A DNA stretch of 64,000 nt from Pandoraea aquatica. GTDB taxonomy: Bacteria; Pseudomonadota; Gammaproteobacteria; Burkholderiales; Burkholderiaceae. The stretch is from assembly GCF_902459565.1 (NCBI RefSeq), contig NZ_CABPSN010000007.1, forward strand, positions 1 to 64,000. The letters run 5' to 3'. The position numbers and the translations under genes were made by a program. Below, one piece after another: positions 44,079-52,914 of this stretch. The notes under the pieces were generated by a model that worked only from the letters and a program-made list of their open reading frames with translations, made no database searches and was not told the origin of the DNA. The stretch's first letter is position 1. Every line of letters starts with the position of its first letter.

Positions 44079-45917
44079 ATGGCCGGGCATCGCTACCGGC
44101 ATGTCGCCATCGGCAATCCCGGTGTCGAAGTGCAGCGCGAGGGCGAGTTCTGGTATCTGCGCTCGCGTGAGGCGCTGGGCGATTTTCCCGAGCGTCTGAC
44201 GGACCGGCTCGTCTCGGGCGCGGCTAAGCATCCGACACGGTGGCTTGTCGCCCGCCGAGGCGCGGACGGTGAGTGGGTCGGCGTCACCTATGGGCAGATG
44301 CTGCTGCGCGTGCGCGCCATTGCACAGGCGTTGCGCGATCGGGGGCTGTCCGCTGAGCGCCCCATCGCCATTCTGTCGGGCAACGATCTCGAACACTTCC
44401 AGCTCGCACTGGGTGCGATGTACGCGGGCGTGCCGTTCGCCCCGATCTCGCCGGCGTACTCCATCGTGTCGACGGACTACGGCAAGCTGCGTCACACGCT
44501 GGGCCTGCTGAAGCCGGGCCTTGTGTACGCGAGCGACGCGACGGCGTACGGGCGCGCGATGGACGCTGTGCTGGGAGACGATGTAATTCGCGTGACGGCA
44601 GACGGCGATCACGGCACCGTGTCGTTCGACACGCTGGCCGACGTGGTGCCGCGCGACATCGATGCGGCACATGCGAAGGTGACCGGCGACACCGTCGCCA
44701 AGATTCTCTTCACGTCCGGATCGACGCGTGCGCCGAAAGCCGTGCCGACGACGCAGCGCATGCTGTGCAGTAACCAGCAAATGCTGCTGCAAACGTTCCC
44801 GACGTTTGGCGAAGCCCCGCCCGTGCTCGTCGACTGGCTGCCGTGGAATCACACGTACGGCGGCAGTCACAACGTGGGCATCGCGCTCTATAACGGCGGC
44901 ACGCTGTACATCGACGACGGCAAGCCCGTCGCCGGCAAGTTCGAGGAGACGCTGCGCAACCTGCGCGAGATCTCCCCGACCGTCTACTTCAATGTGCCCA
45001 AGGGCTGGGAAGACCTGGCGATTGCGCTGGAAAGCGACGCGGTCCTGCGCGAGCGCTTCTTCGCCCGCGTGAATCTGTACTTCTTCGGCGGTGCCGGGTT
45101 GTCGCAAGCGGCGTGGGACCGGCTGGAGCGCCTGACCGAAACGCATTGCGGCGAGCGGATTCGCATCATGTCCGGTCTCGGGATGACGGAGACGTCACCG
45201 AGTTGCATGTTCACCACGGGGCCGGTCATGCGCGCGGGCTACATCGGTCTGCCCGCGCCCGGTTGCGAGGTGAAACTCGCGCCGGTGGGCGGCAAGCTCG
45301 AAGTGCGCTTTCGCGGGCCGAACGTCATGGCGGGATACTGGCGTCACGAAGCGTCGGACCCGGTGTTCGATGAAGAGGGCTACTACTGCACAGGAGATGC
45401 TGCGACCTTCGTCGATGCGCAAGACCCCGAGGCGGGACTTCAGTTCGACGGCCGCATCACCGAGGATTTCAAGCTCAGCTCGGGCACCTTCGTCAGCGTG
45501 GGACCGCTGCGGGCGCGCGTGATTTCCGAAGGCGCGCCGTACGTGCAAGACGCCGTGGTCACCGGCATCAATCGCGACGATATCGGTCTGATGATCTTCC
45601 CGCGCGTGGACGATTGCCGTCGGCTGAGCGGTTTGCCGAAGGATGCGCCGCTCGCTGATGTGCTGGCGTCGACGCCGGTGCGCGAGACGTTCGCGTCGCT
45701 CCTGACGCGGCTCAATGCCAACGCGAGCGGCAGCGCTACGAGCGTTGCCCGTCTGCTGCTGCTCGACACGCCGCCGTCGCTCGACCGGGGCGAGGTGACG
45801 GACAAAGGCTCGATCAACCAGCGCGCGGTGCAGGACCATCGGGCCGCGACGGTCGACGCGCTCCACGCCGCCACCGCAGGCGATGCGCGCGTGATCCTTG
45901 CGGCCGCACGTCGATAG
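44079..45917 (+). CDS. fcs: Feruloyl-CoA synthetase
   Basis: This 612-residue member of the acyl-adenylate family activates ferulate, p-coumarate or caffeate to CoA thioesters using ATP. The AMP-binding motif ILFTSGSTRAPKAV, LPWNHTYGGSHNVG and the A5-like GLGMTETSPS motif are present. The length matches feruloyl-CoA synthetases of Pseudomonas and Burkholderia. The start is uncertain: the ATG at 44079 has AAGG 6 bases away. A TTG at 44061 (or GTG at 44058) has a better AGGAG and would add 6-7 residues. Confidence 0.92.
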   Translation: MAGHRYRHVAIGNPGVEVQREGEFWYLRSREALGDFPERLTDRLVSGAAKHPTRWLVARRGADGEWVGVTYGQMLLRVRAIAQALRDRGLSAERPIAILSGNDLEHFQLALGAMYAGVPFAPISPAYSIVSTDYGKLRHTLGLLKPGLVYASDATAYGRAMDAVLGDDVIRVTADGDHGTVSFDTLADVVPRDIDAAHAKVTGDTVAKILFTSGSTRAPKAVPTTQRMLCSNQQMLLQTFPTFGEAPPVLVDWLPWNHTYGGSHNVGIALYNGGTLYIDDGKPVAGKFEETLRNLREISPTVYFNVPKGWEDLAIALESDAVLRERFFARVNLYFFGGAGLSQAAWDRLERLTETHCGERIRIMSGLGMTETSPSCMFTTGPVMRAGYIGLPAPGCEVKLAPVGGKLEVRFRGPNVMAGYWRHEASDPVFDEEGYYCTGDAATFVDAQDPEAGLQFDGRITEDFKLSSGTFVSVGPLRARVISEGAPYVQDAVVTGINRDDIGLMIFPRVDDCRRLSGLPKDAPLADVLASTPVRETFASLLTRLNANASGSATSVARLLLLDTPPSLDRGEVTDKGSINQRAVQDHRAATVDALHAATAGDARVILAAARR

Positions 45918-45926
45918 GGCGCTGTC

Positions 45927-47678
45927 ATGCATTCACCGGAATTGCGCAGCGCGGCCGAGGACATCGCGTTCGTGCTGGAGACGCTCGGGGTGGGCGAGGC
46001 ACTGACGCGTCTCGCACCATTTGAAGAATTCGACACGGCAACACTGGTGCAGGTCGTCATTGAGGCGGCTCGCTTCGCGCGCGAGGTGCTCGCTCCATTG
46101 AATGCGGTCGGCGACCGCGAGGGCTGCACATGGCGTGACGGCACGGTGAGCACGCCTGCCGGGTTCGCCGAGGCTTACCGTCAGTATCGCGACGCAGGAT
46201 GGCCGTCGCTGCCGTGTGATCCGTCGCTGGGCGGGCAAGGCTTGCCGCTCGTCACGCAGATCGCCGTACAGGAATTGACGGCAGGCGCGAATCTCGCCTG
46301 GACGATGTATCCCGGCATTCTGCATGGCGCGTACGAGTGCGTGCATCGCTTCGGCAGCGCGGCGTTGCGCAACGCATGGCTCGCGCCGCTGGTCAGCGGC
46401 GAGTGGCTGGCGACGATGTGTCTGACGGAGCCGGGCGCGGGCAGCGACCTGGGACAGATTCGTACGCGCGCGGTTTGGACTGATGACGAAAAAGAGACCG
46501 TGCGCGTCACGGGGGAAAAGATCTTCATCTCGGGCGGCGAGCAGGATCTGACGCCGAACATCGTGCATCTCGTGCTGGCGCGCACACAGGATGCGCCGTC
46601 CGGTAGCGCTGGCTTATCGCTCTTTCTTGTGCCGAAAGTTCTCGCGCATGGCGAGCGCAACGAAGTGCGCTGCACCGGTATCGAACACAAGATGGGCATT
46701 CGCGGCAGCGCGACCTGTTCGATGGCGTTCGAAGGTGCGACGGGGTACCTCGTGGGCGAAGTGCATCGCGGACTGGAAGCGATGTTCGCGATGATGAATT
46801 CGGCGCGTTTGCATGTGGGTGCGTCGGCGGTGGGGCTGGCGCAAGGCGCTTACGAGATGTCGGTGCGTCATGCGCATGAGCGTGTCCAGTCGCGGGTGCC
46901 GGGGGCTGACGCCGGGACGCCGATTGCCGGACATCCGGCCGTCTGGCGTCTGCTCGAAGGGCAGCGTGTCGGCGTGGAAGGCGCGCGCCTGCTGCTGTAT
47001 CGCGCGGCACTCGCCATCGACGAAGCCCATCACGCGGCCACCCCGGCGATGCGCACCGATGCCGATGCCCTGGCGGCGCTGCTCACGCCCATCGTCAAAG
47101 CCACTGCGACGGCGCAGGCATTTCACGGGGCCAGCGACGCCCTGCAAGTCTTCGGTGGTTATGGCTACGTCGAGGAGACGGGCATCTCGCAGTTCGTGCG
47201 GGACGCGCGCATTCCGATGATCTACGAAGGCACCAACGAGATTCAGGCCATCGACTTGCTGATGCGCAAGATCGTCAAAGACGATGGTGCGACGCTGTCA
47301 CGCTGGCTGGCGTGGGGGCAGGCGCAGGTACGGGAGGCGAGCGTGTTGGATCGACTGAGCGGATTCGCCGATGCGTCTCACGCGTTCGATGCGTGGACCG
47401 ACCTGATGCCGTCGCTCATCGCGTTGTCCCGCACGACGCCACGTGCCGCGCTGTGCGTCGCCGGGGAAGTCATGCAGGCGGTTCACGGCCTGTCGATGGC
47501 CGGGCTTTGGGCGCAGGCGTCGATGGCGGAGGCCGAATCGGGCGGTACGTCGGCAGGCAGCACGTCGGACGTCAAGCGCCACGCAGCACGCTACTGGCTG
47601 AAGTTTGAACTGCCGCACACGCGTCGCGCCATGGCGATGGTCGCGGCGCAGATTCAAGATCCGGAGACGGCGCAATGA
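45927..47678 (+). CDS. Acyl-CoA dehydrogenase of the hydroxycinnamate operon
   Basis: This 583-residue FAD enzyme belongs to the large acyl-CoA dehydrogenase subgroup with an extended C-terminus. LTEPGAGSDLGQIRTRA binds substrate and flavin, GYGYVEETGISQFVRDARI and YEGTNEIQAIDLLMRK are at the active site end. The same gene is found in the P. putida ferulate cluster, where its need is not settled. It may act on dihydro-hydroxycinnamoyl-CoA or in a beta-oxidation side route. It starts 10 bases after fcs and overlaps the next gene as ATGA. Confidence 0.9.
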   Translation: MHSPELRSAAEDIAFVLETLGVGEALTRLAPFEEFDTATLVQVVIEAARFAREVLAPLNAVGDREGCTWRDGTVSTPAGFAEAYRQYRDAGWPSLPCDPSLGGQGLPLVTQIAVQELTAGANLAWTMYPGILHGAYECVHRFGSAALRNAWLAPLVSGEWLATMCLTEPGAGSDLGQIRTRAVWTDDEKETVRVTGEKIFISGGEQDLTPNIVHLVLARTQDAPSGSAGLSLFLVPKVLAHGERNEVRCTGIEHKMGIRGSATCSMAFEGATGYLVGEVHRGLEAMFAMMNSARLHVGASAVGLAQGAYEMSVRHAHERVQSRVPGADAGTPIAGHPAVWRLLEGQRVGVEGARLLLYRAALAIDEAHHAATPAMRTDADALAALLTPIVKATATAQAFHGASDALQVFGGYGYVEETGISQFVRDARIPMIYEGTNEIQAIDLLMRKIVKDDGATLSRWLAWGQAQVREASVLDRLSGFADASHAFDAWTDLMPSLIALSRTTPRAALCVAGEVMQAVHGLSMAGLWAQASMAEAESGGTSAGSTSDVKRHAARYWLKFELPHTRRAMAMVAAQIQDPETAQ

Positions 47679-48583
47679 ACCTCGACAATCTCATCGCTAT
47701 CGACACGCACGTGCACGCAGAAGTGTCCTGCTGTCAGCCGCCGGACCTGTTCGGCAAGGCGTTCGACGACGCCGCCGACAAATACTTCGGCACCGTGCTC
47801 AAGCGGAATCGCCGCCCGACGATTCCCGAGACCATCGCGCATTATCGCGAGCGCAATATCGGCTTCGTGATGTTCACCGTCGACTGCGAGGCGAACATCG
47901 GCCGACGCCGGATTCCGAACGAGGAGATCGCGGGCTTCGCGCAGGAGAACGCGGACATCATGATTGCGTTCGCGAGCATCGATCCGCACAAGGGCAAGAT
48001 GGGCGTGCGTGAGGCGCGTCGGCTGGTGGAGGAATTCGGTGTGCGCGGGTTCAAGTTCCATCCCACGATGCAGGGCTTCTTCGCCAACGACCGCATGGCG
48101 TACCCGATGTACGAACTCATCGCCGAGCACAAGCTCACGGCGGTGTTCCATAGCGGACACTCCGGGATCGGCTCGGGCATGCCGGGTGGCGGCGGGTTAC
48201 GGCTGAAGTACTCGGAGCCGATCCATCTCGACGATGTGGCGACCGATTTCCCTGACATGAACATCGTGATCGCGCATCCGTCGTGGCCGTGGCAATCGCA
48301 GGCGCTGTCCATCGCGCTGCACAAGCCGAACGTCTACATCGATCTGTCGGGATGGTCGCCCAAGTACTTTTCGCCGGAGCTGATTCAGTACGCGAATTCG
48401 TTGCTGCGCGAGAAGATGCTGTTCGGCTCGGACTTCCCGCTCATCGCGCCAGACCGTTGGCTGAAGGACTTCGAGACGGCGGGCTTTCGAGACGAGGTCA
48501 AACCGCTGCTGCTCAAGGACAACGCGGTGCGCATGCTCGGGCTGGCGGCCGTGTCGGACGCAACGACTGCCGCCGAGGTGTGA
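47675..48583 (+). CDS. Amidohydrolase (ACMSD-like fold)
   Basis: This 302-residue metal-dependent hydrolase has the HxH metal motif DTHVHA (His12, His14), further His in VFHSGHSG and VIAHPSWPW, and Asp in FGSDFPLI. Members of this family include decarboxylases (ACMSD) and hydrolases that release hydroxybenzoate from beta-ketoacyl-CoA in CoA-dependent beta-oxidation of coumarate (as in Rhodococcus). Together with the acyl-CoA dehydrogenase upstream it may form a second, beta-oxidative route beside the Ech retro-aldol route. Substrate not proven. Convergent with pcaQ. Confidence 0.83.
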   Translation: MNLDNLIAIDTHVHAEVSCCQPPDLFGKAFDDAADKYFGTVLKRNRRPTIPETIAHYRERNIGFVMFTVDCEANIGRRRIPNEEIAGFAQENADIMIAFASIDPHKGKMGVREARRLVEEFGVRGFKFHPTMQGFFANDRMAYPMYELIAEHKLTAVFHSGHSGIGSGMPGGGGLRLKYSEPIHLDDVATDFPDMNIVIAHPSWPWQSQALSIALHKPNVYIDLSGWSPKYFSPELIQYANSLLREKMLFGSDFPLIAPDRWLKDFETAGFRDEVKPLLLKDNAVRMLGLAAVSDATTAAEV

Positions 48584-48595
48584 GCCGGGATGTCG

Positions 48596-49543
48596 TTAGC
48601 GCAGCCCGGGCATCCCATAGCGCACGCGTGCGGCTTCGCGCATGGCGCTGATGAGCGTCTGCTCGGGCGGCGTCGGCACGGTGTCGTTGCGCCACAGAAT
48701 GCCGATGGATTCCTCCGTGCCTTTCGTCGCGAAGGGCAGGGCGCACAGGGCACCGTCGGCGAGGTCGTCCTGCACGGTGATCTCCGAGGCGATCCAGACG
48801 ACGTCGTCGCGCAAGGTCATCGCGCGGGCGAGCGACATCGAGAGCAGTTCGGAATAGTCGTCGAGCGTGCCGACACCTTGTGCGCGCAGAAAGCTGTCCG
48901 CCGTGTGACGCAGGATCGTGCCGTGCGGCGGCAGGATCACGTGATGGTGGGCGATATCCGCCATCGACACGCTGCGCTGCTGCACGAGCGGATGCTCGGG
49001 GCGCACGACGACGCACAGCGGCGTGGCGCACAGATGTTCGAACGTCAGCCCGGCCATGCCTTCGGGGTCGGACATCCGCCCAAGCGCCAGCGCCACCTGA
49101 CCGGACTTCAACTGCGTGAGCAACTGCTGATTGGCACCCGTATGCACCTGCACCACGATGCCCGGCCATTCGCGCCGGAACGTTTCGAGCACACCGGGCA
49201 TCATCGCGGCCGCAAGCGTGGGCAGCACCGCGATTTCGATCACGCCACCAGTCTGGCCGACGGCGCGCGACAGCACGTCGATGCCCTGACGCAGCGCACT
49301 GACGCTTGCGCCTGCATGGCGCAGGAACAGCTCGGCCTGCGCCGTGGGCCGGGCACCGTTACGGCCCCGGTCGAACAGACGTACGCCCAGCAGCCCTTCC
49401 AGCTCGGCAATCGTCTTGCTGACGGCGGGCTGCGTAATGGACAGGGCTTCCGCTGCGCGCTGCAAGCTGCCGTGCTGGGCGACGGCCAGCAGGCATTGCA
49501 GATGACGCAGCTTGATGCGTCCGTCGAGTAGATGTCTTTCCAT
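48596..49543 (-). CDS. pcaQ: LysR-family activator of protocatechuate genes
   Basis: This 315-residue protein has the PcaQ-type N-terminus GRIKLRHLQCLLAVAQHGSL and winged helix SITQPAVSKTIAELEGLLGV followed by GRNGARPTAQAELFLRHA. PcaQ activates pca genes in response to beta-carboxy-cis,cis-muconate. It is divergent from pcaHG, with a palindrome in the spacer. The arrangement is the usual one for this regulator in proteobacteria. Confidence 0.9.
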   Translation of the reverse strand: MERHLLDGRIKLRHLQCLLAVAQHGSLQRAAEALSITQPAVSKTIAELEGLLGVRLFDRGRNGARPTAQAELFLRHAGASVSALRQGIDVLSRAVGQTGGVIEIAVLPTLAAAMMPGVLETFRREWPGIVVQVHTGANQQLLTQLKSGQVALALGRMSDPEGMAGLTFEHLCATPLCVVVRPEHPLVQQRSVSMADIAHHHVILPPHGTILRHTADSFLRAQGVGTLDDYSELLSMSLARAMTLRDDVVWIASEITVQDDLADGALCALPFATKGTEESIGILWRNDTVPTPPEQTLISAMREAARVRYGMPGLR

Positions 49544-49583
49544 GACGGAAAGTTATGAAAAGGCTAAGAAAATGTCAATAAAT

Positions 49584-49604
49584 ATATCCGTTGATTATGG
49601 ATAT
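49584..49604. promoter_or_regulatory. Probable PcaQ operator
   Basis: The perfect inverted repeat ATATCC-N9-GGATAT lies in the 131-base spacer between pcaQ and pcaH, 71-91 bases before the pcaH start. It has the T-N11-A form of LysR sites (the inner TCC...GGA). Confidence 0.65.
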
Positions 49605-49674
49605 AGTGTCGAAAACAAGCTGGTGACCGGCCAACGTGCCTGCCAGATCAGTCAACACAAAATGGAGTGAGACC

Positions 49675-50385
49675 ATGTCGAAGACGACAACCGTCCTGCG
49701 CCCCCGCGACTGGGATTCGCATCCCAAGCTCATCGACAGCGGGTACAAGTCCACGGCGCTGCGCGGCCCCAAACAATTGCTCGTGCCGGTCAAGCAGAAC
49801 CTCGCTGACCTGCGCTCGCCGGTGTACGGCAACGGCATCATCGGTGCGCTCGACAACGACCTGACGCGTAACGCCGTGCGAAACGGCGAGCCGTTGGGCG
49901 AGCGCATGATCGTCACGGGCCGTGTGCTCGACGAAGGTGGCCGTCCGGTGCCGAACACGCTTGTGGAGCTGTGGCAGGCCAACGCCTGCGGGCGCTATGT
50001 CCACAAGGTCGATCAGCACGACGCGCCGCTCGACCCGAACTTCCTCGGGGCTGGTCGCGCCATGACCGACGCCGAAGGCCGCTACAAATTCCTGACGATC
50101 AAGCCGGGCGCGTATCCGTGGAAGAACCACCACAACGCGTGGCGTCCTCAGCATCTGCACTTCTCGGTGTTCGGCCATTACTTCGCGACCCGTCTGGTCA
50201 CGCAGATGTACTTCCCCGGCGATCCGCTGCTCGCCTACGACCCGATCTTCGAAGCGACGCCGGCTCACGCCCGCGACCGCCTGATCGCGCGCTTTTCGAT
50301 GGACATTACCGAGCCGGAGTACGCGCTGGGTTACGAATTCGACATCGTCCTGCGCGGTGCCGACCAAACGCCGATGGAGTCCTGA
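49675..50385 (+). CDS. pcaH: Protocatechuate 3,4-dioxygenase, beta subunit
   Basis: This 236-residue subunit holds the catalytic Fe(III) that opens the protocatechuate ring between the hydroxyls to give 3-carboxy-cis,cis-muconate. All four iron ligands are present: Tyr108, Tyr147, His160 and His162 (GRYVH, GAYPWK, PQHLHF). They match the Pseudomonas enzyme numbering (408, 447, 460, 462) exactly. GGAGTGAG precedes the ATG at 49675. pcaG follows after 3 bases. Confidence 0.97.
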   Translation: MSKTTTVLRPRDWDSHPKLIDSGYKSTALRGPKQLLVPVKQNLADLRSPVYGNGIIGALDNDLTRNAVRNGEPLGERMIVTGRVLDEGGRPVPNTLVELWQANACGRYVHKVDQHDAPLDPNFLGAGRAMTDAEGRYKFLTIKPGAYPWKNHHNAWRPQHLHFSVFGHYFATRLVTQMYFPGDPLLAYDPIFEATPAHARDRLIARFSMDITEPEYALGYEFDIVLRGADQTPMES

Positions 50386-50388
50386 GCC

Positions 50389-50988
50389 ATGTCCACTACG
50401 CCCGAATTCAAGCAAACGCCGTCGCAGACCGTCGGCCCGTACTTCGCTTATGGCCTGTCGCCGGAGCAGTATCTGTACGACTTCAAGAGCGCCTTCACGC
50501 CGGTGGTCGCCACTGACCGCGCAGAAGGCGAGCACATCCGCCTGATCGGTCAGGTGTTCGACGGTGCGGGTCATCCGGTCAACGATGCGCTCATCGAAAT
50601 CGTGCAGGCGGATGCCCACGGCCGGTACGTCGAGACTGCCGAAGACATCGAGCGCACCGGCTTCGCGGGCGCAGCGCGTTGCGGCACGGGTACGGATGCC
50701 GAGAACCGCTTCGTCATCGAGACGGTCAAGCCAGGCGTGGCTGTGCCGGGCGACGCACCGCGCATCGACGTGATTCTGACGATGCGGGGCTTGCTCAATC
50801 ATCTATTTACGCGTATCTATTTCGACGATGAGGCAGCCGCCAATGCGGCCGACCCCGTGCTGCAACAAGTGCCGGCCGAGCGCCGTCACACGCTGATTGC
50901 ACGCCGTGAGGTGAGCGGCGGGCGTGTGTCGTACCGGTTCGACATTCGCATGCAGGGCGACGAGGAGACGGTGTTCCTCGACCTCTGA
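50389..50988 (+). CDS. pcaG: Protocatechuate 3,4-dioxygenase, alpha subunit
   Basis: This 199-residue subunit pairs with PcaH. It shares the dioxygenase beta-sandwich fold (VFDGAGHPVNDALIEIVQAD, RIYFDDE) but lacks the full set of iron ligands, as alpha subunits do. The N-terminal TPSQTVGPYFAYGLSPEQY is typical. Translated right after pcaH. Confidence 0.96.
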   Translation: MSTTPEFKQTPSQTVGPYFAYGLSPEQYLYDFKSAFTPVVATDRAEGEHIRLIGQVFDGAGHPVNDALIEIVQADAHGRYVETAEDIERTGFAGAARCGTGTDAENRFVIETVKPGVAVPGDAPRIDVILTMRGLLNHLFTRIYFDDEAAANAADPVLQQVPAERRHTLIARREVSGGRVSYRFDIRMQGDEETVFLDL

Positions 50989-51022
50989 CGTCTGTCATGT
51001 CACGCTGAATCTGGCGCGGCTT

Positions 51023-51054
51023 CGGGCTGCCGGCATGCGAATGCCGGCAGCCCG
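51023..51054 (+). repeat. Perfect 14-bp stem-loop with GCGA tetraloop between pcaG and pcaB
   Basis: CGGGCTGCCGGCAT (51023-51036) pairs with ATGCCGGCAGCCCG (51041-51054) across a GCGA loop, a stable GNRA tetraloop. It begins 35 bases after the pcaG stop and ends 39 bases before pcaB. The next bases are TGGCCG, not a T-tract. It may be an mRNA stability or processing element that sets different levels for pcaHG and pcaBCD, or a partial terminator. Confidence 0.7.
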
Positions 51055-51093
51055 TGGCCGTATCTGCATTGTTGCAACGCATCGAATTCTCTG

Positions 51094-52470
51094 ATGACGG
51101 AACTGCTTGACTCTCTACTGCGCGGCGCTGCCGTGTCGGCGCGATTCTCCCGCGACGCCACATTGCAGGGCATGCTCGACTTCGAAGTGGCACTCGCCGC
51201 TGCCGAAGCCGAAGTCGGCCTGATCCCGGCCGCCGCCGTCGCCCCGATCACCGCGGCCGCGCGTGCGGGCGATCTCGACTGGATGGCCTTGCGCGACGCT
51301 GCCGCCTGCGCGGGCAACCTCGCCATTCCGCTGGTCAAGCAACTGACGGCGCGCGTGAAGACGCACGACGCCGATGCCGCCCGCTTCGTCCATTGGGGCG
51401 CGACCAGTCAGGACGCCATCGATACCGGCCTCATCCTGCAAGTGCGCGGTGCGCTCGACGACCTCGGCGCAGATCTCGACGCGCTGATCGCAGCGCTCGC
51501 CGAACAAGTCCGACAACATCGTGCGACGGTCATGATCGGCCGCACGTGGCTTCAGCATGCGTTGCCGATCACCTTCGGTCTGAAGCTCGCTGGCACGCTC
51601 GACGCTTTGTTGCGCGCGCGCGCCGACCTCGCCGCCGTGCGCGAACAGGTGCTCTGCGTGCAGTTCGGTGGCGCGGCAGGCACGCTGGCGTCGCTTGGCA
51701 CGCAAGGCCCGGCGGTCGCGGCGGCGCTCGCGCGTCATCTCGGTCTGTCGGAAGGCGCGACGCCGTGGCATGGTCAACGCGATCGCATCGTGCGCGTGGG
51801 CAGTTGGGCGGCGACGCTGACCGGCTCGCTCGGCAAGTTCGCGCGCGACACGGCGCTGCTGACCCAGACGGAAGTCGGCGAGATTGCCGAAGCCTCCGGC
51901 GCGGGACGCGGCGGCTCGTCCACCATGCCGCACAAGCGCAACCCGGTCGGCTGTGCGGCCATCCTCGCGGCCGCTGCACGCACGCCACAACTCGTTGCGA
52001 CGTTGTTCTCCGCTATGCAGCAGGACCACGAGCGCGGGCTGGGCACCTGGCACGCCGAGTGGGAAACGTTGCCCGAACTGCTCATGCTGTGCGGCGGCGC
52101 GCTGGCGACGGCGCGCACGCTCGTGGATGACTGGACGGTCGATACCGCACGCATGCGCGCCAATCTCGACGTCACGCACGGACTCATCATGGCCGAAGCC
52201 GTGACGATGGCGCTAGGCGAGTCGATGGGACGGCTCGAAGCGCATCGTCGCGTGGAAGCGCGTTGTCGCGACGCGCTCGTGCAGCAGCGCCATCTGCTCG
52301 ATGTCCTGCGTGAAGACACCGAGATCACGCGAGTGCTGTCTGCCGAAGCCCTCGAACGTCTGACGGACCCGCAACACTATCTTGGCGCTGCCGATACGTT
52401 TGTGAGCCAGGTGCTCGCACTCGCAGACGCGGCGGTGCCGTCAACCCAACACGGCAGGACATCCCAATGA
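51094..52470 (+). CDS. pcaB: 3-carboxy-cis,cis-muconate cycloisomerase
   Basis: This 458-residue member of the fumarase/aspartase superfamily closes 3-carboxy-muconate to 4-carboxymuconolactone. The superfamily signature GSSTMPHKRNP is at about 273-285, with VHWGATSQDAIDTGL upstream. It comes after a 105-base gap with a strong hairpin and overlaps pcaC by ATGA. Confidence 0.95.
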   Translation: MTELLDSLLRGAAVSARFSRDATLQGMLDFEVALAAAEAEVGLIPAAAVAPITAAARAGDLDWMALRDAAACAGNLAIPLVKQLTARVKTHDADAARFVHWGATSQDAIDTGLILQVRGALDDLGADLDALIAALAEQVRQHRATVMIGRTWLQHALPITFGLKLAGTLDALLRARADLAAVREQVLCVQFGGAAGTLASLGTQGPAVAAALARHLGLSEGATPWHGQRDRIVRVGSWAATLTGSLGKFARDTALLTQTEVGEIAEASGAGRGGSSTMPHKRNPVGCAAILAAAARTPQLVATLFSAMQQDHERGLGTWHAEWETLPELLMLCGGALATARTLVDDWTVDTARMRANLDVTHGLIMAEAVTMALGESMGRLEAHRRVEARCRDALVQQRHLLDVLREDTEITRVLSAEALERLTDPQHYLGAADTFVSQVLALADAAVPSTQHGRTSQ

Positions 52471-52901
52471 ACGATCAGGAACGCTACGACAACGGCATGC
52501 AAGTGCGACGCGGAGTGCTCGGCGATGCACACGTCGACCGCACGCTCACGCGCCGCAACGACTTCAACGACGACTTCCAGAACTTCATCACGCGCTTCGC
52601 CTGGGGCGACATCTGGACGCGCCCGGGCCTCACACGTCACATGCGCAGCATGATCACGCTGTCGCTGCTCATCGCGCTTAATCGCGGCGACGAATTCCGC
52701 ATGCACGTGCGCGCGGCGTTCAACAACGGCGTGACGCGCGAGGAAATGAAGGAACTGTTCATGCACGCCGCGCTGTACGCCGGGCTGCCCGCCGCCAATC
52801 AGGCGATTCACGATGCCGAGAAAGTCTTCGCGGAGATGGAAGCCGCCGAGCCGGGATCGACCACGCGCGTACCCAATGCGGGTAACGAGAAGACAGCCTG
52901 A
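52467..52901 (+). CDS. pcaC: 4-carboxymuconolactone decarboxylase
   Basis: This 144-residue enzyme of the AhpD/CMD fold removes CO2 from 4-carboxymuconolactone to give beta-ketoadipate enol-lactone. Family features: ITRFAWGDIWTRPGL, MITLSLLIALNRGDEFRMH and EEMKELFMHAALYAGLPAAN. It overlaps pcaB by four bases (ATGA). Here pcaC and pcaD are separate genes; in some bacteria they are fused as PcaL. Confidence 0.95.
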   Translation: MNDQERYDNGMQVRRGVLGDAHVDRTLTRRNDFNDDFQNFITRFAWGDIWTRPGLTRHMRSMITLSLLIALNRGDEFRMHVRAAFNNGVTREEMKELFMHAALYAGLPAANQAIHDAEKVFAEMEAAEPGSTTRVPNAGNEKTA

Positions 52902-52914
52902 GGAGAAGACGCAA

